Below, piece after piece: positions 1-11,750 of a stretch of 64,000 bases of DNA (within the stretch, counting starts at the first letter, position 1; every line of letters begins with the position of its first letter). A model generated the notes under the pieces. The model did no database searches and had not been told where the DNA came from. It was given only the letters and a program-made list of their open reading frames with translations. The position numbers were made by a program, and so were the translations under genes. The DNA is from Candidula unifasciata (lineage: Eukaryota; Mollusca; Gastropoda; Stylommatophora; Geomitridae). The stretch lies in assembly GCA_905116865.2 (NCBI GenBank), contig CAJHNH020008533.1, positions 62,001 through 126,000 on the forward strand, given 5' to 3'.

Positions 1-812
1 AAAAACTTCATCAATTTACTGGGGGTATAACCCAAGTCTTCCGCATGGTGTGGGGACAGTCCGACGTTGTAACCCCCAGCCGGCCAACCACAAAAACAAC
101 AACTACAATTTTGTTTACTACTACTACCTCTGCAAGTATGAGCACCGCAATCCTGTTGGGCAACGTGCGGTTTACTGTGACTTCCCCGACGTGGGCAGTA
201 AGTTATGTCATTTGATGTCCAGTGACAGGGCATATAGCCAAGAAAGATCCGCGGTCGAGGGGTTGTAGCTATGGGACTGCACCCTGCAAGATCGTTCTGA
301 TTAAATAACCACAGAACTGGCGTCATTGCTGTTTTGGCGCTTGCAGAGCACTTAAGGAAAGTAAAGAATCTGAGAACCTAATGGAGTACTGTCCAGTTAT
401 GCTATAACTGCCACACGACAACTAACGCTCTCTCATAATCGGCGTAATCTTGCTCATTCTCGCAGCTTCTCAGGGCTTCTTCCCATAAGTCTCTCACAAC
501 TCAAGCTCTTTCTATCCCCCACATCGGATTAATTCCAATTATTCCCCCCCCCCCCCCCCGCCTCCCATCTTTACAGTTTCCCAAACAGTCTTTCAACAAC
601 TCTTCACCCCCATAACGAATAATGTATTATCTCCTACAGCTGTATGCATATTTCTGAGGTCAGCTATGTGAATAACTAACGAACAAACTAAATAACTAAT
701 GAACTAATTAATTAGTTGAATAATTTAATAATGAACTGATGTTATAACAAGAATCATGGCCGGAGCTACGGAGTGCGTGTTCTGTGCTTGATATATCATC
801 TTTAGTTAGTGA
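1..812. other. unannotated sequence
   Basis: No coding region or element could be recognised. There is a run of 16 C at 544-559 and a degenerate AACTAA-rich stretch around 670-735. Confidence 0.5.
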
Positions 813-1090
813 ATGCCTAAAATATCAAAGACTCAGCTGGTAAAACTGGAACGCATACAGAATGAAATCATGCGGGTAATTCTGGGATGTACAAGAGTTA
901 CCTCGCATGTATGTATGTATGCAATATATACTTGCACAAAGTTCTGCAGGTTAAATCATATCTCAGAGTAGCTGCAGACAAGAAGCACCTCCTGCATGAA
1001 GCCCTAGGTAGAGCTAAGGGTCACAGACTGAAAAGAGGAAGGTCTTGGACGGCGCAAGCTAAGGACAATTTTACATGTGTGCAGGCTTGA
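813..1090 (+). mobile_element. LINE fragment, reverse-transcriptase C-terminal tail, frameshifted
   Basis: Conceptual translation gives KLERIQNEIMRVILGCTR from about 843, then after a frame change VKSYLRVAADKKHLLHEAL and LKRGRSWTAQAK. The order (xxLxxIQNEAMRxILGCT, then a K-rich tail with KRGxSWxxQA) is the usual end of many invertebrate non-LTR retrotransposon polyproteins. The frame break lies near 900-930, next to a short ATGT microsatellite, so the copy is dead. The RT catalytic region is absent. Family not resolved. Confidence 0.6.
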
Positions 1091-1546
1091 TAAATCTGAG
1101 AGAGGAGAGGAGTGGGTCAAGGTGTCCGAACAAGTTTCAGACTTTTGTAGGGTTCTAATCACTTTAGGTCCTGAATGCAGAGCCTGGCCAGCTGGTGCTG
1201 CAGATTCAGAAGTTCAGTAAATGATCTGTGATCTTGATTCATAATTCAACATTCATTCATGGCTTAGTTATTTAATTGCTCTTCTACGCAACGTAACGAT
1301 GCAAAGAAATGTATCACATATCGGTTCGTTTACGTTATCCAACTGAAGACACAATTGTGAGTATTAAAGCCAACGTTTACACTGTCAAGGTCACAATAAC
1401 CCTCGCTAGACGGAATTTTTCACACATCTTTGCATCAGTGACCTGTCGCTTTGCCAATTAGTCCTAAATAGGAAAGTGTGTTTCTTTTGTTAGCTAGTGG
1501 AGCTGCTATTGTCGTTTGGTAATGTGGTCGTCGGTAATGTTGTTGT
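1091..1546. other. unannotated sequence
   Basis: Nothing recognisable; no long ORF outside the adjoining microsatellite. Confidence 0.5.
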
Positions 1547-1643
1547 TTCTCCTCCTTCTCCTCCTTCTCCTCCTCCTCCTCCTCCTCCTGCTGCTGCTGC
1601 TGCTGCTGCTGGTGCTTCTTCTTCTTCTTCTTCTTCTTCTTCT
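1547..1643. repeat. compound trinucleotide microsatellite (TCC)n(TGC)n(TTC)n
   Basis: Three trinucleotide runs follow each other directly. They keep two frames open, but the poly-Pro/Ala/Ser and poly-Leu products are artefacts of the repeat. Confidence 0.95.
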
Positions 1644-3240
1644 AATACTGCACTTTCCCTCCCTGCATTACTCTTTTTTCTCTACATTTTCCGCTTGTTT
1701 TCCCATTTATTTCCCTTCAATTGTTTTTTTTTAAAATGGCAATAATACTATGATTATTTTTAACCACAACAGCAGCAGTTTAAAATCTCGCTTGCATGTT
1801 ATAAAGTTTATTGGCTTAATGGTGTCAGCGTCTAATGTTAACACCAACTGGAGCTCCAATAGTGCTGCAGTCCATAATACCCATGCTACGGTTACTTTCC
1901 ATTAAACAGCCTCACAGGTAACAACAACAACAACAACGACAACGCTAAAATCGTGTCCCTATGATTCCACCACTCACACTGTGCACACAACCAAGTTAAG
2001 GTGTTGGAGATGGTTATCTTGTGATACGCAATTCCCGAGCTCACATTACTTCATATTATCCATGCCCTACGTGGAGGTTAGGTACAACATTAGGTGCCGG
2101 AGAATCGGGGAAGGGGGGCCGGGGCGGAGAATGGGTGGGTGGTGAGGTTGCAAAGGTCATTTTGAATATTTGAAACATCATTCGCAGGACATTTATAATT
2201 ATGAGTACACAACTTTGTGTGTTGCAGAGATTAGCCGGCTGTATCAGGTAGGACCAGACCCAAATAATTTCCCAGCCATGTAGGTCCCGCGGGCTGGATG
2301 TTTCCCACCCCTGATTCCTACCCTCCTTACAGCTTTATTGATATCAGTTTTTGGCCTATGCCTTGTGAGCTGTTTGTTACACATTATCTACGTCACAATA
2401 AAAGGCTACCTAATAAAATAATATAAAGTTGTCGTTCTCTCTCTCTCTCTTTATTCATAAGTAGTTATAGTTGTCGCAACATGTAATGTTTTTTTTTTTT
2501 TTTAATAACGTGATCAGTAATGATAAATGACTATTACTTTTATGATAGTCCCATTAAATCACCCATAATGCTGTTTCTTTCTTTCGGTTGTCATCGATTT
2601 AAATTTGTATCAAATATTTAGTTTAGAACTATTCATTAAACCACAAATCCCACATTATGCCAACGGTTTATGGTGGAGGTGTGCACTGGGGATGTTAGCA
2701 GTCTAATCCTAGGAAGAGGAAATGCACCCAGAAAACTAGATGTTATGGCAGGGCTGGTATCCCCGACAGGAGGACAGACAGAGCACTGCTCCTCTTACCT
2801 GGTAGCTTCTTTAGCCTGCTTTCTTTTAAACATACTGGTGCTACCTTTTCTTTGGAGTAAAAAGGCAGGCCAATTGAAGGATCATGATGCATGAGCAACA
2901 TATGGTCTTTACAATATGCCAAGGCTTTGTGCCACGGAGAGAATCACCATGAGCTGCGAGCCCCATGCCTCCTCCTAGCCCAATATACTACTATCTTCTG
3001 AAAGGCCAATACGAGCCAACAACATAACTAGGTATTGCAGTAGTACAGTCTGAGGAAAGGTGGTGGGATCGCAAGAAAAAAGTTTTTTTTTTTTTTAAAT
3101 TTAAACTTACGCAACATACAAACATTTGAAGAGACTGAAACATTTCTAGACAAAAACTATGAATATAACGTTAATTTAACGGACGACGACGACGACGACT
3201 GTACTACAGTTTCTCAGATTCTGAAAATTACTATAAAATC
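1644..3240. other. unannotated sequence with small simple repeats
   Basis: Contains (AAC)n near 1920-1937, a short (TC)n near 2434-2450, T-runs near 2490 and 3086, and (CGA)n at 3182-3199. A reading frame of 74 codons at 2670-2894 shows no recognised motif and no support. Confidence 0.45.
2240..2313 (-). mobile_element. possible hAT-like transposon terminus
   Basis: Read on the minus strand, the sequence begins CAGGGGTGGGAAAC at 2313 and continues into GCCCGCGGGACC. CAGGGGTG-type ends followed by a GC-rich GCCCGCGGG block are common in hAT elements. The partner terminus and an 8-bp duplication were not found, so this is a lone end. Confidence 0.3.
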
Positions 3241-3402
3241 ATGCAATGGATACCGTCCAATTGTGGAGTGCCTGGAAAGGAGAATGCTGATCAGTTGTCA
3301 GGGGAAGGTGCGACAAAAGAGCAGCCGGATGTACCAATTACATATCACCAAAAGAAAACGATCATCAACTCCTTGAAGACTTATCGACAGTTAACTGGCT
3401 TT
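3241..3402 (+). mobile_element. LINE fragment, C-terminal end of RNase H domain
   Basis: Translates to QWIPSNCGVPGKENADQLSG followed by EGATKEQPDVPITY. This matches the W(I/V)PGHxGxxGNExAD motif at the end of retrotransposon RNase H domains, with the usual His replaced (SNC instead of GHC). Homology fades after about 3400. It resumes in the matching downstream module at 4211, so the two pieces are probably one disrupted LINE. Confidence 0.7.
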
Positions 3403-4210
3403 AGAATTCATCCCGATCAGACTATTCACAGGTATGCTGGCGATTCTTTGAGACACTTTAATTTTGTTCCGTTTGCGGGGGAAAACAAAGCGTTATGGAA
3501 ATGTTTTGACAAACTATCAAAAGGAAGTCCTTTCGTTTGTGTTTTTCCGCTGGCTTTTGCGTCTTTTACAGATTAAAAAAAATTTCAGATGTTATACAAT
3601 TTTTACGTAATTTTTCTATATCAAATGATAAAGAAAAAATGCTAAAACTTGTCACACTGCTCTGTCGTTGATGAATCTCTGCCAGATGGTAAAAATAGTC
3701 TTGATATTATGACTGATTTCTAAGTGACAAAACTAATGGCGATAATTTAGTTTAGGTTATGAAAAGTTAGCAAAATATTTAAATCGGATCAGCTGTTTTC
3801 CCGTTTTTCGGTTGTTGTGAAATCTGATATGTCATACAAAAAACGATTACAACATCCAAAGTATTTAAATTAATTGTTTCAAATAAAGACTAGCTGCTAC
3901 ATAATTGAACAGAAAAAGCATGAGAATTCTTAGAACTGGATAGCGGTGTTGTTTAAAAGTAAAAAAGTTATAAGTAAGCACACAAATATGTGAATAATCT
4001 TCATATTTGTCTGACATCCTTGAATGTTGTGTAATTTTATTAATAATTTTAGTAGTACTGGCAGTAAAATAGTTTACATTTTTTCGGCACTCATTTATCT
4101 TTAATCTGATATATTATGTGTCCTGATACAGCCAATACTTTTTCTTCAGGAAGGTTTTAGCTTTTTGTCGTATTGAAGTAAAAAAAAAAAAAAATCTCCG
4201 CTCAAAATTA
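3403..4210. other. AT-rich sequence separating two halves of a LINE
   Basis: About 0.8 kb of AT-rich sequence ending in an A-run at about 4180-4193. It lies between LINE modules that normally adjoin (RNase H end and the post-RNase H tail). The A-run suggests a poly(A)-ended insertion, but no clear target-site duplication was found. Confidence 0.35.
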
Positions 4211-4560
4211 ATGCTGTCCAAACCACAGAAAAAATGTGGTCCTCAAATAGTTGAATCAACTAGGAAACCACCAGTCCCAGCACAAGATGACTATTTTATT
4301 ATAAACAGATTGAAACAAGTCATTATCATTCGCCTCAGAACAGGGCACAGCAGATTGCGTAGCCATATCTACACACAATTCAAGAGAGGCGTATCAGCCA
4401 TGTATATCTGTGGAAAGGTGCCCCAGACAGCAAAACATGTGCTCCAGCAAATTAAGGCATTAAGGCAAACCTTTTGGCCAAGAGGAAAAACAGTGAAACG
4501 TAAACTTCTATGGCCCACTGAACGAACTAAAAACGTCAGTGAAGTTCGTACTAGAAACTA
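4211..4560 (+). mobile_element. LINE fragment, tail downstream of RNase H
   Basis: Contains IIIRLRTGHSRLRSHIYTQF, then CGKVPQTAKHVLQ and LRQTFWPRG. This is the (I/L)xRLRTGHxRL...CGxxxQTxEHxLxxC...LR..FWP tail typical of non-LTR retrotransposons with a C-terminal RNase H. The frame stays open for 116 codons, but the zinc-ribbon-like cysteines are incomplete. It probably belongs with the fragment at 3241. Confidence 0.75.
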
Positions 4561-5264
4561 AATTGCTGATACACACAACTTATTTCAGGCGAACGAAAGA
4601 AGAGGAACTAGAAAAACCCCGCTGTCTTATCTTTAATTGCCGTTGTAAATATCCCGGACATAAGTACCGGCTATTTTGACCAATAGTTGCTAAGAATGGT
4701 TCTATAATTCCACACTGTTAAAAATAGACATAGGGTATAAGGGCTGCACAGCCAAGAATGGTTCATTAGATGGAGATCAACAGTGCCAAGTGTGACCGAC
4801 AACTATATCAATTGTTATTGCTGTAATTATAAGCATGTTAACATGAGGACATTTGAGAGCTCTATAAATAATAGGATTAATACACGTACGAGTAGTTTTC
4901 GACAATGGTGAGGACAGAAAAATTGTTGCCAGACATAGAGGGGAAAAAGTGGTGGGGGTGGGGGTGGTGGTGGTGTTGGTGGTGGTGGTTAGGGGGGGGG
5001 GGGCGCTGATAAATATTTTAGTATTACCACATTTTCAAAAAGAATAACAATATCGCTCACGTTACAAAGTTTTCCATAATTAGAGCACGGGATTGCATGA
5101 CCATTTTTGCCATTGCATTATTTAGTGGGTTTCCTTTGAGAGACTGGGTTCTCAACCATATCTGCAGTCATGTTCCCACGTTTATTCCCATTCCCTCTCT
5201 AGGTGCCTACGTCTTTTGAAGTAGGTAATCATAATAAACTAATAATAATAATAATAATGTACTG
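4561..5264. other. unannotated sequence with GGT/G-rich tract
   Basis: G-rich simple sequence (GGT)n and a G-run lie at about 4950-5004; (AAT)n is at 5236-5257. Nothing else is recognised. Confidence 0.5.
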
Positions 5265-5760
5265 GATGAAAATACTCGTAATTCTTCTTCTTGTTTACGT
5301 CCTCTTTTACTGCTTCGGGTGTCGAGAGAGATATAAAGTCCAGCTTCGTGCTCTTCTGGTTGCTTCTACCATAGACGCATCGTGGTACTGTAAAGTTTAT
5401 CTAATGTTATCTTTTCATATGTTCTTGGTCTACCTCTTGCTATATGTTCCTCTCCTCTTTTGGTATATGCCTTGATTATATAGCATCATAAGACATTCTC
5501 TCCAAGTGGGAAAACCATTTGATCTGCTGTCTTTCTTTGTATTTTAGAATTTGTTCTGTGCCGACTTTATCTCGTATGACCTCATTCCTGATTTGATCTC
5601 TTCTGGTCACTCCTACAGCCTTTCTAAGACACCTCATTTGCATTGTTACTAAGTTTCTTTTATGTTTTGTGAGTGGCCACGTCTGGCACTGGTAGCATAG
5701 GGGAATGAATATGCTTTGTATGAGATGTCTCTGTGCTGATTTGGGATCGTAATTATGCAT
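5265..5760 (-). mobile_element. LINE fragment, RT C-terminus to 3' end
   Basis: The minus strand translates to HLIQSIFIPLCYQCQTW, MRCLRKAVGVTRRDQIRNEV and QIKWFSHLERM. Further 3' there are arginine-rich stretches ending in GAAGAAGAA before an (ATT)n tract. It parallels the copy at 13640-14262 module for module, including the GAA-rich 3' end. The 5' part with the RT active site is missing. One frame is open for 94 codons, then is interrupted. Confidence 0.75.
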
Positions 5761-6642
5761 TTGAAATAATAGGATATGCTTAAATGAATACTTACAACCA
5801 GAACTTCTCTACACGTCGCTGGGGTACGGAGAAGGGTTTAAGATGCTAGTTCTCTGCTTCTTTATGTCATTTGGGACTCAATGGGATTTGCAGCCAATAG
5901 CAAGCGGGCTAAGCTTACTCTCTATTTGTTTTGATTTGATTTCATACTATCCATATAAATTCCTAGTACATATTGTAAGCAGAGGCGAATGGAAGGACCC
6001 TGATAATTGTAATAATTCCTTCCCCCCCCCCCCCCCCCCCGGGATTTGAAACAAAAGCTGACAAAAAAGGTAGAAGTCATTGTTTCATCGCACCATTATC
6101 TGAAGACATTTGTTTTCTTCTTCTTCAGCATCGAAGCCTTTTAAGATTCATGTCTGCAGATATCACTCGCCTCCACTCTTCTCAGTGATTGGCTTCCTCT
6201 GTCCAGTTGTCCACACATTGACGTCGTGGTGGAGGAACTGGCGTTTCTCAATGACCCTAAGACATGTGCCGAGGACCGTGTAACTACCAGCGGTCATTAC
6301 AAAGCTGGACAGGTAAAATGTTAGAGAACAAAGACACCCTTGTCCATTCATGTTAGTGGTTGAAGCGTGTTGCCGAAACGGCACCTTTGTAAAACCAAAT
6401 TTAGTTTCCAAGCAGATGTCTAAGAACGTCTGACCTAAAATAGGCGAATTAGGCATGGCAAAATGTTAAGCTACGCAGTTATTTTTGCTTCAGACAGCGC
6501 TTTGCTAATGCAGTTTGCACAAATGGACGGTAGTCTACGGTTTCGCTGACTGAGCTATTGAGTTTAGTGCTTGGTTGCAGCCCTGAATCTCAGACAGTTA
6601 TATTTTGGGAGGGGGGAGGGGGGTGGGGGGGGGGGGGGGGGG
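5761..6642. other. unannotated sequence bounded by homopolymer tracts
   Basis: Holds a 19-bp C-run at about 6023-6041 and a G-rich tract at about 6608-6642. No gene or element identified. Confidence 0.45.
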
Positions 6643-6850
6643 TGTCACCTTATGAGAAGAGGGAAACTAGAAGATGTTGTGACTACTGGAAAGGTCTATG
6701 GGAAGAGAGAAAGATGAAGACAGCGCGAGGCGAATTTTGGCAGCTTTTTGTCATGGCATAGAAGTGTGTCAAAACACAAACTGATACACGGAGTTGCAAT
6801 CACAGATTGTGGAGAGGCTAGACGAAAAGCGTACTTGCTGATGATGTGTG
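6643..6850 (+). mobile_element. LINE 3' tail fragment
   Basis: Translates to MRRGKLEDVVTTGKVYGKRE, then ILAAF and a CHGIE...CQ.TN stretch. It corresponds to the RREKLEHLVTTGKxxGKRxRGRxREKxLD tail of LINE polyproteins seen again at 16793, 20115, 22390 and 62675. Nucleotides around 6755-6835 align by eye with 20130-20205. Confidence 0.65.
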
Positions 6851-7839
6851 GCGGAGTGCAGTTATTTAAAGCTCACGCTGTCTGATTTCTTGGGAATCTT
6901 TAACTCCATGTACTATTTTTATGTCTTGAAAAGTGCACGAAAATGGCTGGCATCTTTTGGAGTAGAGACGTTACTCCTAACCCAGTACCAAAGTACTATC
7001 TCCATAAAGATTAGCTAAGTCTTGTTCAAAAGCTAGTAACTATCACAGAGTACAAGACCAATACTGAAACATTGTATCAAGGGCGAGGCATTGTAGGATG
7101 CATTCAGGTCTCTATTCAACACACAGCTCACACTCAACAGTGGATTAGGCGTGGTGTCATTTACTTAATGGTCAACAGACACTGTATTTGTGCAAAGTTC
7201 AGCACTGCCACTCGAACAGTTCAATGCTGCCACATTATTAGTTCAGTGATGCCATTCTAATACTCTGTTTCCACTCAACGCCCTTCACAGGAGCAGGATA
7301 AAGGTCAACTGAGCAATCACATTTCCATGCACACAATCTATTGATATCTTGCCCTTACTTTCTTTCACATGGATCAGTCCTCTATCTGCGTTGTTATTAA
7401 CTCACCAAACCTTGATTTCTTTTCGGGGTCGGGGGGGGGGGGGGGGGGGCGCGCTTGTGAGTGTTTATACATTTAACTCAAATCTGGGTGTTTTCGTTGT
7501 AAATCTTTACAAAAAAGACTTGAAAGTCCATCATTATGATAATCATCATCATTCTGTTGGGCCAACATGCGTCACACTCAGGACTGGAAGTCTAGTTTTG
7601 GTTCTATCCTGTGTAACGTCTCGATGTGATAGATGATATCCAATCCATCGCCTTTGTCTTCTCTAAACAGTGTTCGTCTTTAGGTTTCTTTTGAACTACC
7701 ACGTTTCCCCTAGTAAATTTGTTTCTCATTTCAGTTTTTGTGTGGAGACTGTCCGTTTCTCCGCTGATGTGAACGATACATAGACCAATAATTTTGTAAC
7801 TGATGATACTGGCTCAAAAAGTAACTTTTTTAAATTACC
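6851..7839. other. unannotated sequence
   Basis: A G-run lies at about 7430-7449. Nothing else is recognised. Confidence 0.45.
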
Positions 7840-8070
7840 TCCCACTACATTAACCCCACTGCTTAGAAAATCAAGTGTCTCCCTTCCAGCAAAACAGCAA
7901 ATGATTGATATCATCTTCATCTCTATGTTATCAGTGCCAAACATGGACAATAAATAGGGCGCTTGAACAGAAGATAATACATGTGAAATGCGCTGTCCCC
8001 GCAAAGTGACTAATAATACTAGAAGAGACAGGGTTACAAATACCAGCATTAGAGAGAAAGTTGGAATAAG
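7840..8070 (+). mobile_element. LINE fragment, RT C-terminal region
   Basis: Translates to LTPLLRKSSVSLPAKQQMI, SVPNMDNK and, in another frame, CEMRCPRKVTNNTRRDRVTN. These line up with the LAPLLxxxxIPxxTKRxLIxTIFxPTLCYQCQTW...EMRCLRxxxGVTRxDRIRNExI block of the better copies at 13640 and 29435. It is an antisense-oriented relative of 48172-48690: parts of the two are reverse complements. Confidence 0.65.
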
Positions 8071-9219
8071 ATAAGCCTTTTCGAAGTTTCTGAAAAAGCA
8101 ATTTTTTTTTTTTTTTACGTGACTACCTACACCATGGCAGCTGCTTTAGGCGTTAGGGAGGCAGTTTCACAGAACCGTCATAACAGAGTTCGAACGCAGC
8201 TGCAGACAGTTTTGAAGTAGACAACTCTAAAATTGTTAAGTTATACTGATTTAAGCGTGCACCCATTGGAAAATAACGACAACCCCAGCGTACAAATACC
8301 TGTTAAACTAACCTCTATGAAAGCTAAATTTGCTTAGTGACATCCTGAAGAGTGTGCAGTAGTGCAAATAACTTTCTTTGCGGAGCATGAAAATGGTCAT
8401 TCATGGTACCAAAATTAGATCTTGCCTTTTTCAGATATCTTAATATGTAAAGAGCTCTTATTTACTGCACTTGGATTACCTTCAACAGCTGATTAATTTT
8501 TAAAACTAGTTCTTTCGTCACTAACTAGTCCAGCGTGTTTTCATATTAGTTATTGGCTCCTTCAAATAACTTTCAAAATGTTTACTCTGCCAAAAATAGT
8601 TCTTGTATTATGAGGCAGCATATATTACTCTATAAATATAACTATTTTCTTACTACAGTACTATATATACCTTCAACCCACATCTAAACACTGACAAGAA
8701 TAATACATTTTTCAAGAAAGAATTGACAAAAGATGACCGAATTCTATTTCCAACAATCAAATATTGCTTTTATGTAAAGCGGAAAAAACCATACATTTTA
8801 TCCTGAGCAGGAAATGGGAGCGCATTCATGTCAGGCTCATTTACGCTGGACGTTCAATACCGAAGTGGCGCTATCGTTTCAGCCTCGTTAGTTTCCTCAG
8901 TTTAGTCCCAGACAAGTTTAGTCTCGATTTATCCTCCCCTGTTGCTGTTAGTCGTTTAGGTCACTTGTTTTTATGGCGACAGCACAAGCAATTTATACTA
9001 CAAGGGATATTCGGTGAAGGGACTTAGTCTCCTCTAGTCCTTGTCTGCCTTTCAAGGTCAGGTTTTGAAGAGGCGTTGGATGCAAGCCTTAGTGTGTGCT
9101 ATGTCGATGCTGCTGTTTACGTCCTCAAATATTCCATCCATCGTTTGCGTGAGTGACTTCTAGTTTAGCTTCCATTGCGTCAAAGTGACAGGACTCTCCC
9201 TAGTACACTATTTGGTGGT
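8071..9219. other. unannotated AT-rich sequence
   Basis: A T-run lies at 8102-8116. The stretch 9040-9160, read on the minus strand, may be the degraded 3' end of the adjoining LINE fragment, but the match is weak. Confidence 0.4.
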
Positions 9220-9365
9220 AGTCTAGAGATTTGTTCAAAACCAATTGCTCTGTTGGTAAATTCTGGTACTGGCTCCGTCCTAGCTTGCTTTCTGATAATG
9301 TCAGTTCTTATCCCATCTCTTCCGGTTAAATTTAGGACTCGTCGTAGTCATTTTTTAATCTCCAC
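9220..9365 (-). mobile_element. LINE fragment, RT C-terminal region
   Basis: The minus strand gives VLNLTGRDGIRTDIIRKQAR followed by TEPVPEF. This is the xGVTRRDxIRNExIRExxGxEPxxxF module seen in the other LINE tails of the window. Short and decayed. Confidence 0.55.
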
Positions 9366-9824
9366 GTTTTACAAAAAATAAAAACAGAATTGGTAAAAAT
9401 ATAATGTGAAGGAAATAATAATGTGTAAAATAGCTTTGAAGATTTCCAGGGACCTTACACTACGACACAAAATCGATCTGTATCTAGATGTGTTTTTTAT
9501 TTTTATTTTGCAAGACCACAGCTGAGGAAGACCATTAAGAATATAGTAACATAATGATTACACGACAAGAAACAGCCAGAAAAGCGTTTTATATGTATAA
9601 TCTTGTTTCAAAGGTATAAAGAAGACTATTTGCATGTATGCCGGTCTATCTTTCTCCATACATAGGAACCACCAACCCACTATCAAATTCATCGATCTAT
9701 TACATTTCAATTATCCATCTTTCGCTCTTCTTCCCTGACTACCTGTATGTCTATCTGCGTATTTTAAAGTATGTCTTTTTTATTTTTAAGTCTGTATGCT
9801 TGGCTGGCTATATGTTTGTGTAGT
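9366..9824. other. unannotated AT-rich sequence
   Basis: No element or gene recognised. Confidence 0.45.
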
Positions 9825-10096
9825 CAGAAAATGTTCTCTAACAGAAAATGTTCTCTAACAGAAAATGTTCTCTAACAGAAAATGTTCTCTAACAGAAAAT
9901 GTTCTCTAACAAAAAATGTTCTCTAACAGAAAATGTTATCTAACAGAAAATGTTCTCTAACAGAAAATGTTCTCTAACAGAAAATGTTCTCTAACAAAAA
10001 ATGTTCTCTAACAGAAAATGTTCTCTAACAGAAAATGTTCTCTAACAGAAAATGTTCTCTAACAGAAAATGTTCTCTAACAGAAAATGTTCTCTAA
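9825..10096. repeat. 17-bp minisatellite, 16 copies
   Basis: The unit CAGAAAATGTTCTCTAA is repeated head to tail exactly 16 times (272 bp). Only three units carry a substitution, two of them the same G-to-A change. There are no spacers, so it is not CRISPR-like. Confidence 0.98.
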
Positions 10097-10126
10097 CAGA
10101 TAATGAAGATAAGCTAAAAAAACAGG

Positions 10127-10896
10127 AGGGCTGCGTGGTCTCGAATCATGGTGTCCGCATCCTGTACTAGAGGTTTCGGGTAAGCGTTGGGATTTTTTTT
10201 TTTTACTTCTAGTAAAATAAATGCCTTAGAAGAATACTAAATTTCAAATGGTCAGATTTCCGAACCAATACACAAATAAGGCAAGAATCCAGGCAAGACT
10301 ATGTGTCTAATTTTATACGAAAACGCCGCTGGAACTATGTCGGCCACGCCCTTAGAATGGATAAATCTAGACTTCCTTACCAAGCCCTCATTTGGACACC
10401 ACAGGGGAAAAGATCTCGTGGAAGACCAATGGAAACCCTGCGTAGAACTATCATCAAGGAAGACTCGCTCATGGGCCACTCAAACATCCAAGACCTACAA
10501 CAGATTGCAACGAACCGCCATGCATGGAGAGTCATTACCTCTGCCCTATGTGCCGCACTCGACACAAGAGGAAAGACTAACTAACTAACTTCTAGTAATT
10601 ACCCCTGGTCTCTGTGTAGTGAGATCGGACGCCTGTGTGTAAAACGGGCAAGTAAGTGTTGGGCAAGTAAAAAAAAAATCTTTTGGCAGATGGAAATCGA
10701 AGAGAGTATCCTAACTGCGCTGTCCGGGCAAAAAACTTGAGTTAAAATATACACAGTTTCAGGATCCCCGCCGGTGCTACAGAGCCTGAGCACTGTGCCT
10801 GAGCTTACTCGAACTCATGAGTTAGAAGAACAACAGGGCACTTATGGGTTACTACCCGTGTGCCATAATGTTGATCTGTTGTTCAAACCTCAAACC
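10127..10896 (+). mobile_element. SINE-C copy split by a LINE insertion
   Basis: The head (GGGCTGCGTGGTCTCG..., with a GGTTTCGGGTAAG box-B-like site and a T-rich run) covers 10127-10215. The body resumes at 10588 and runs to about 10896, ending TGTGCCATAATGTTGATC. The body aligns by eye with 63201-63590 and, reversed, with 12993-13390 and 44246-44577. The interruption is the LINE fragment 10216-10587. Confidence 0.75.
10216..10587 (+). mobile_element. 5'-truncated LINE insertion with 11-bp TSD
   Basis: The ORF at 10303-10584 includes FIRKRRWNYVGHALRMDKSR, GKRSRGRPMETLRR and NRHAWRVITSAL. This is the IRKRRWxWxGHxLR...GxRxRGRPxxTWRR...DRxxWRxxVxAL tail of LINE polyproteins. The copy ends in a CTAA repeat and is flanked by ACTTCTAGTAA at 10205-10215 and 10588-10598. 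Truncation plus TSD is the signature of target-primed reverse transcription. The host sequence is a SINE-C. Confidence 0.85.
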
Positions 10897-11102
10897 TCAT
10901 CTAAACTCCTGACAACAAGCAGATTTTGTATAATTTAGCTTAACTGATAGGTTCATTTCAGCTGATAATCGGCACAACATCACATAATGAATGTGGAGTC
11001 ATTAATTCATATATTGCCACATTGTGTGTGGTGAGTGTGTAATTGTACATGTATGTCTACATATGTGTGTACGTGTGTATGTGTGTGTATATACTATATA
11101 CA
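10897..11102. other. unannotated sequence
   Basis: Short stretch with a GT-rich segment near 11027-11090; nothing else recognised. Confidence 0.4.
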
Positions 11103-11305
11103 TGGGGCATACCAGACCCCGCCCCAACAACCATCACAAGGTACTAGAGTACCGGCCCAAGCCATTCGTTTTGGTTCAATCATCACTTATTAGCCAACAT
11201 ATTTAGTACAAAGAAACCGGACCACAGTTATAGCCGATACTACTCACAGTAGTTTGAAGGTGGTCGATTTTTGTGTGTGTGATTTTGTTTTCATAATGGA
11301 CGGAC
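11103..11305 (+). repeat. Repeat E copy 1 (unclassified)
   Basis: Aligns by eye for about 200 bp with 18386-18585; shared blocks include AAGGTACTAGAG/TAGGTACTAGAG, ACAAAGAAACC and GACCACAGTT. It has no coding potential, no terminal inverted repeat and no tRNA-like box B. The class is unknown. Confidence 0.6.
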
Positions 11306-11750
11306 AGCGCTTGTTGTTTTACCCACCCGCACTAGATGACTGATTACTTTGTAATCCTATATGGCGCCATATTCTATGTTTTTTTTTTTTTACTTTTTTT
11401 TCTTCAAATATTCAGAAACCATGAGTTTTTAACTCCCTTGGCTCTGTACTGTGGATATCGCAACATTTCTTGATTTCGTGATAGATACCGTGTATCTGGG
11501 AGAAATGTGGGTTTTATGTCAACCTCTGAGCTTGTAGCCAAAAAAGTCATTGCGCAGACATGCTGACTGGTCTATTGGAATTCAGTACCAAATACCTAAA
11601 GGGCCAGTGGCATTATTAGTGTCCCGTTTAGTTTTAAACTGAAACTTCTACCTAGCTAGTCGACTGATCATTCTCAGTGCACGTCTAGCCTGGTGTACCG
11701 AGACCAGATCTCATACAGGTCAATGCCTATCTGCCTATTTACCTAATGGG
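11306..11750. other. unannotated sequence
   Basis: T-rich around 11380-11402. No gene or element recognised. Confidence 0.45.

Noticed and set aside
9825..10096. CRISPR-like regular repeat
   Set aside because: Units are contiguous with no spacers and the genome is eukaryotic; it is a minisatellite. The same applies to 16179-16360, 18247-18381, 27254-27951 and 39974-40095.
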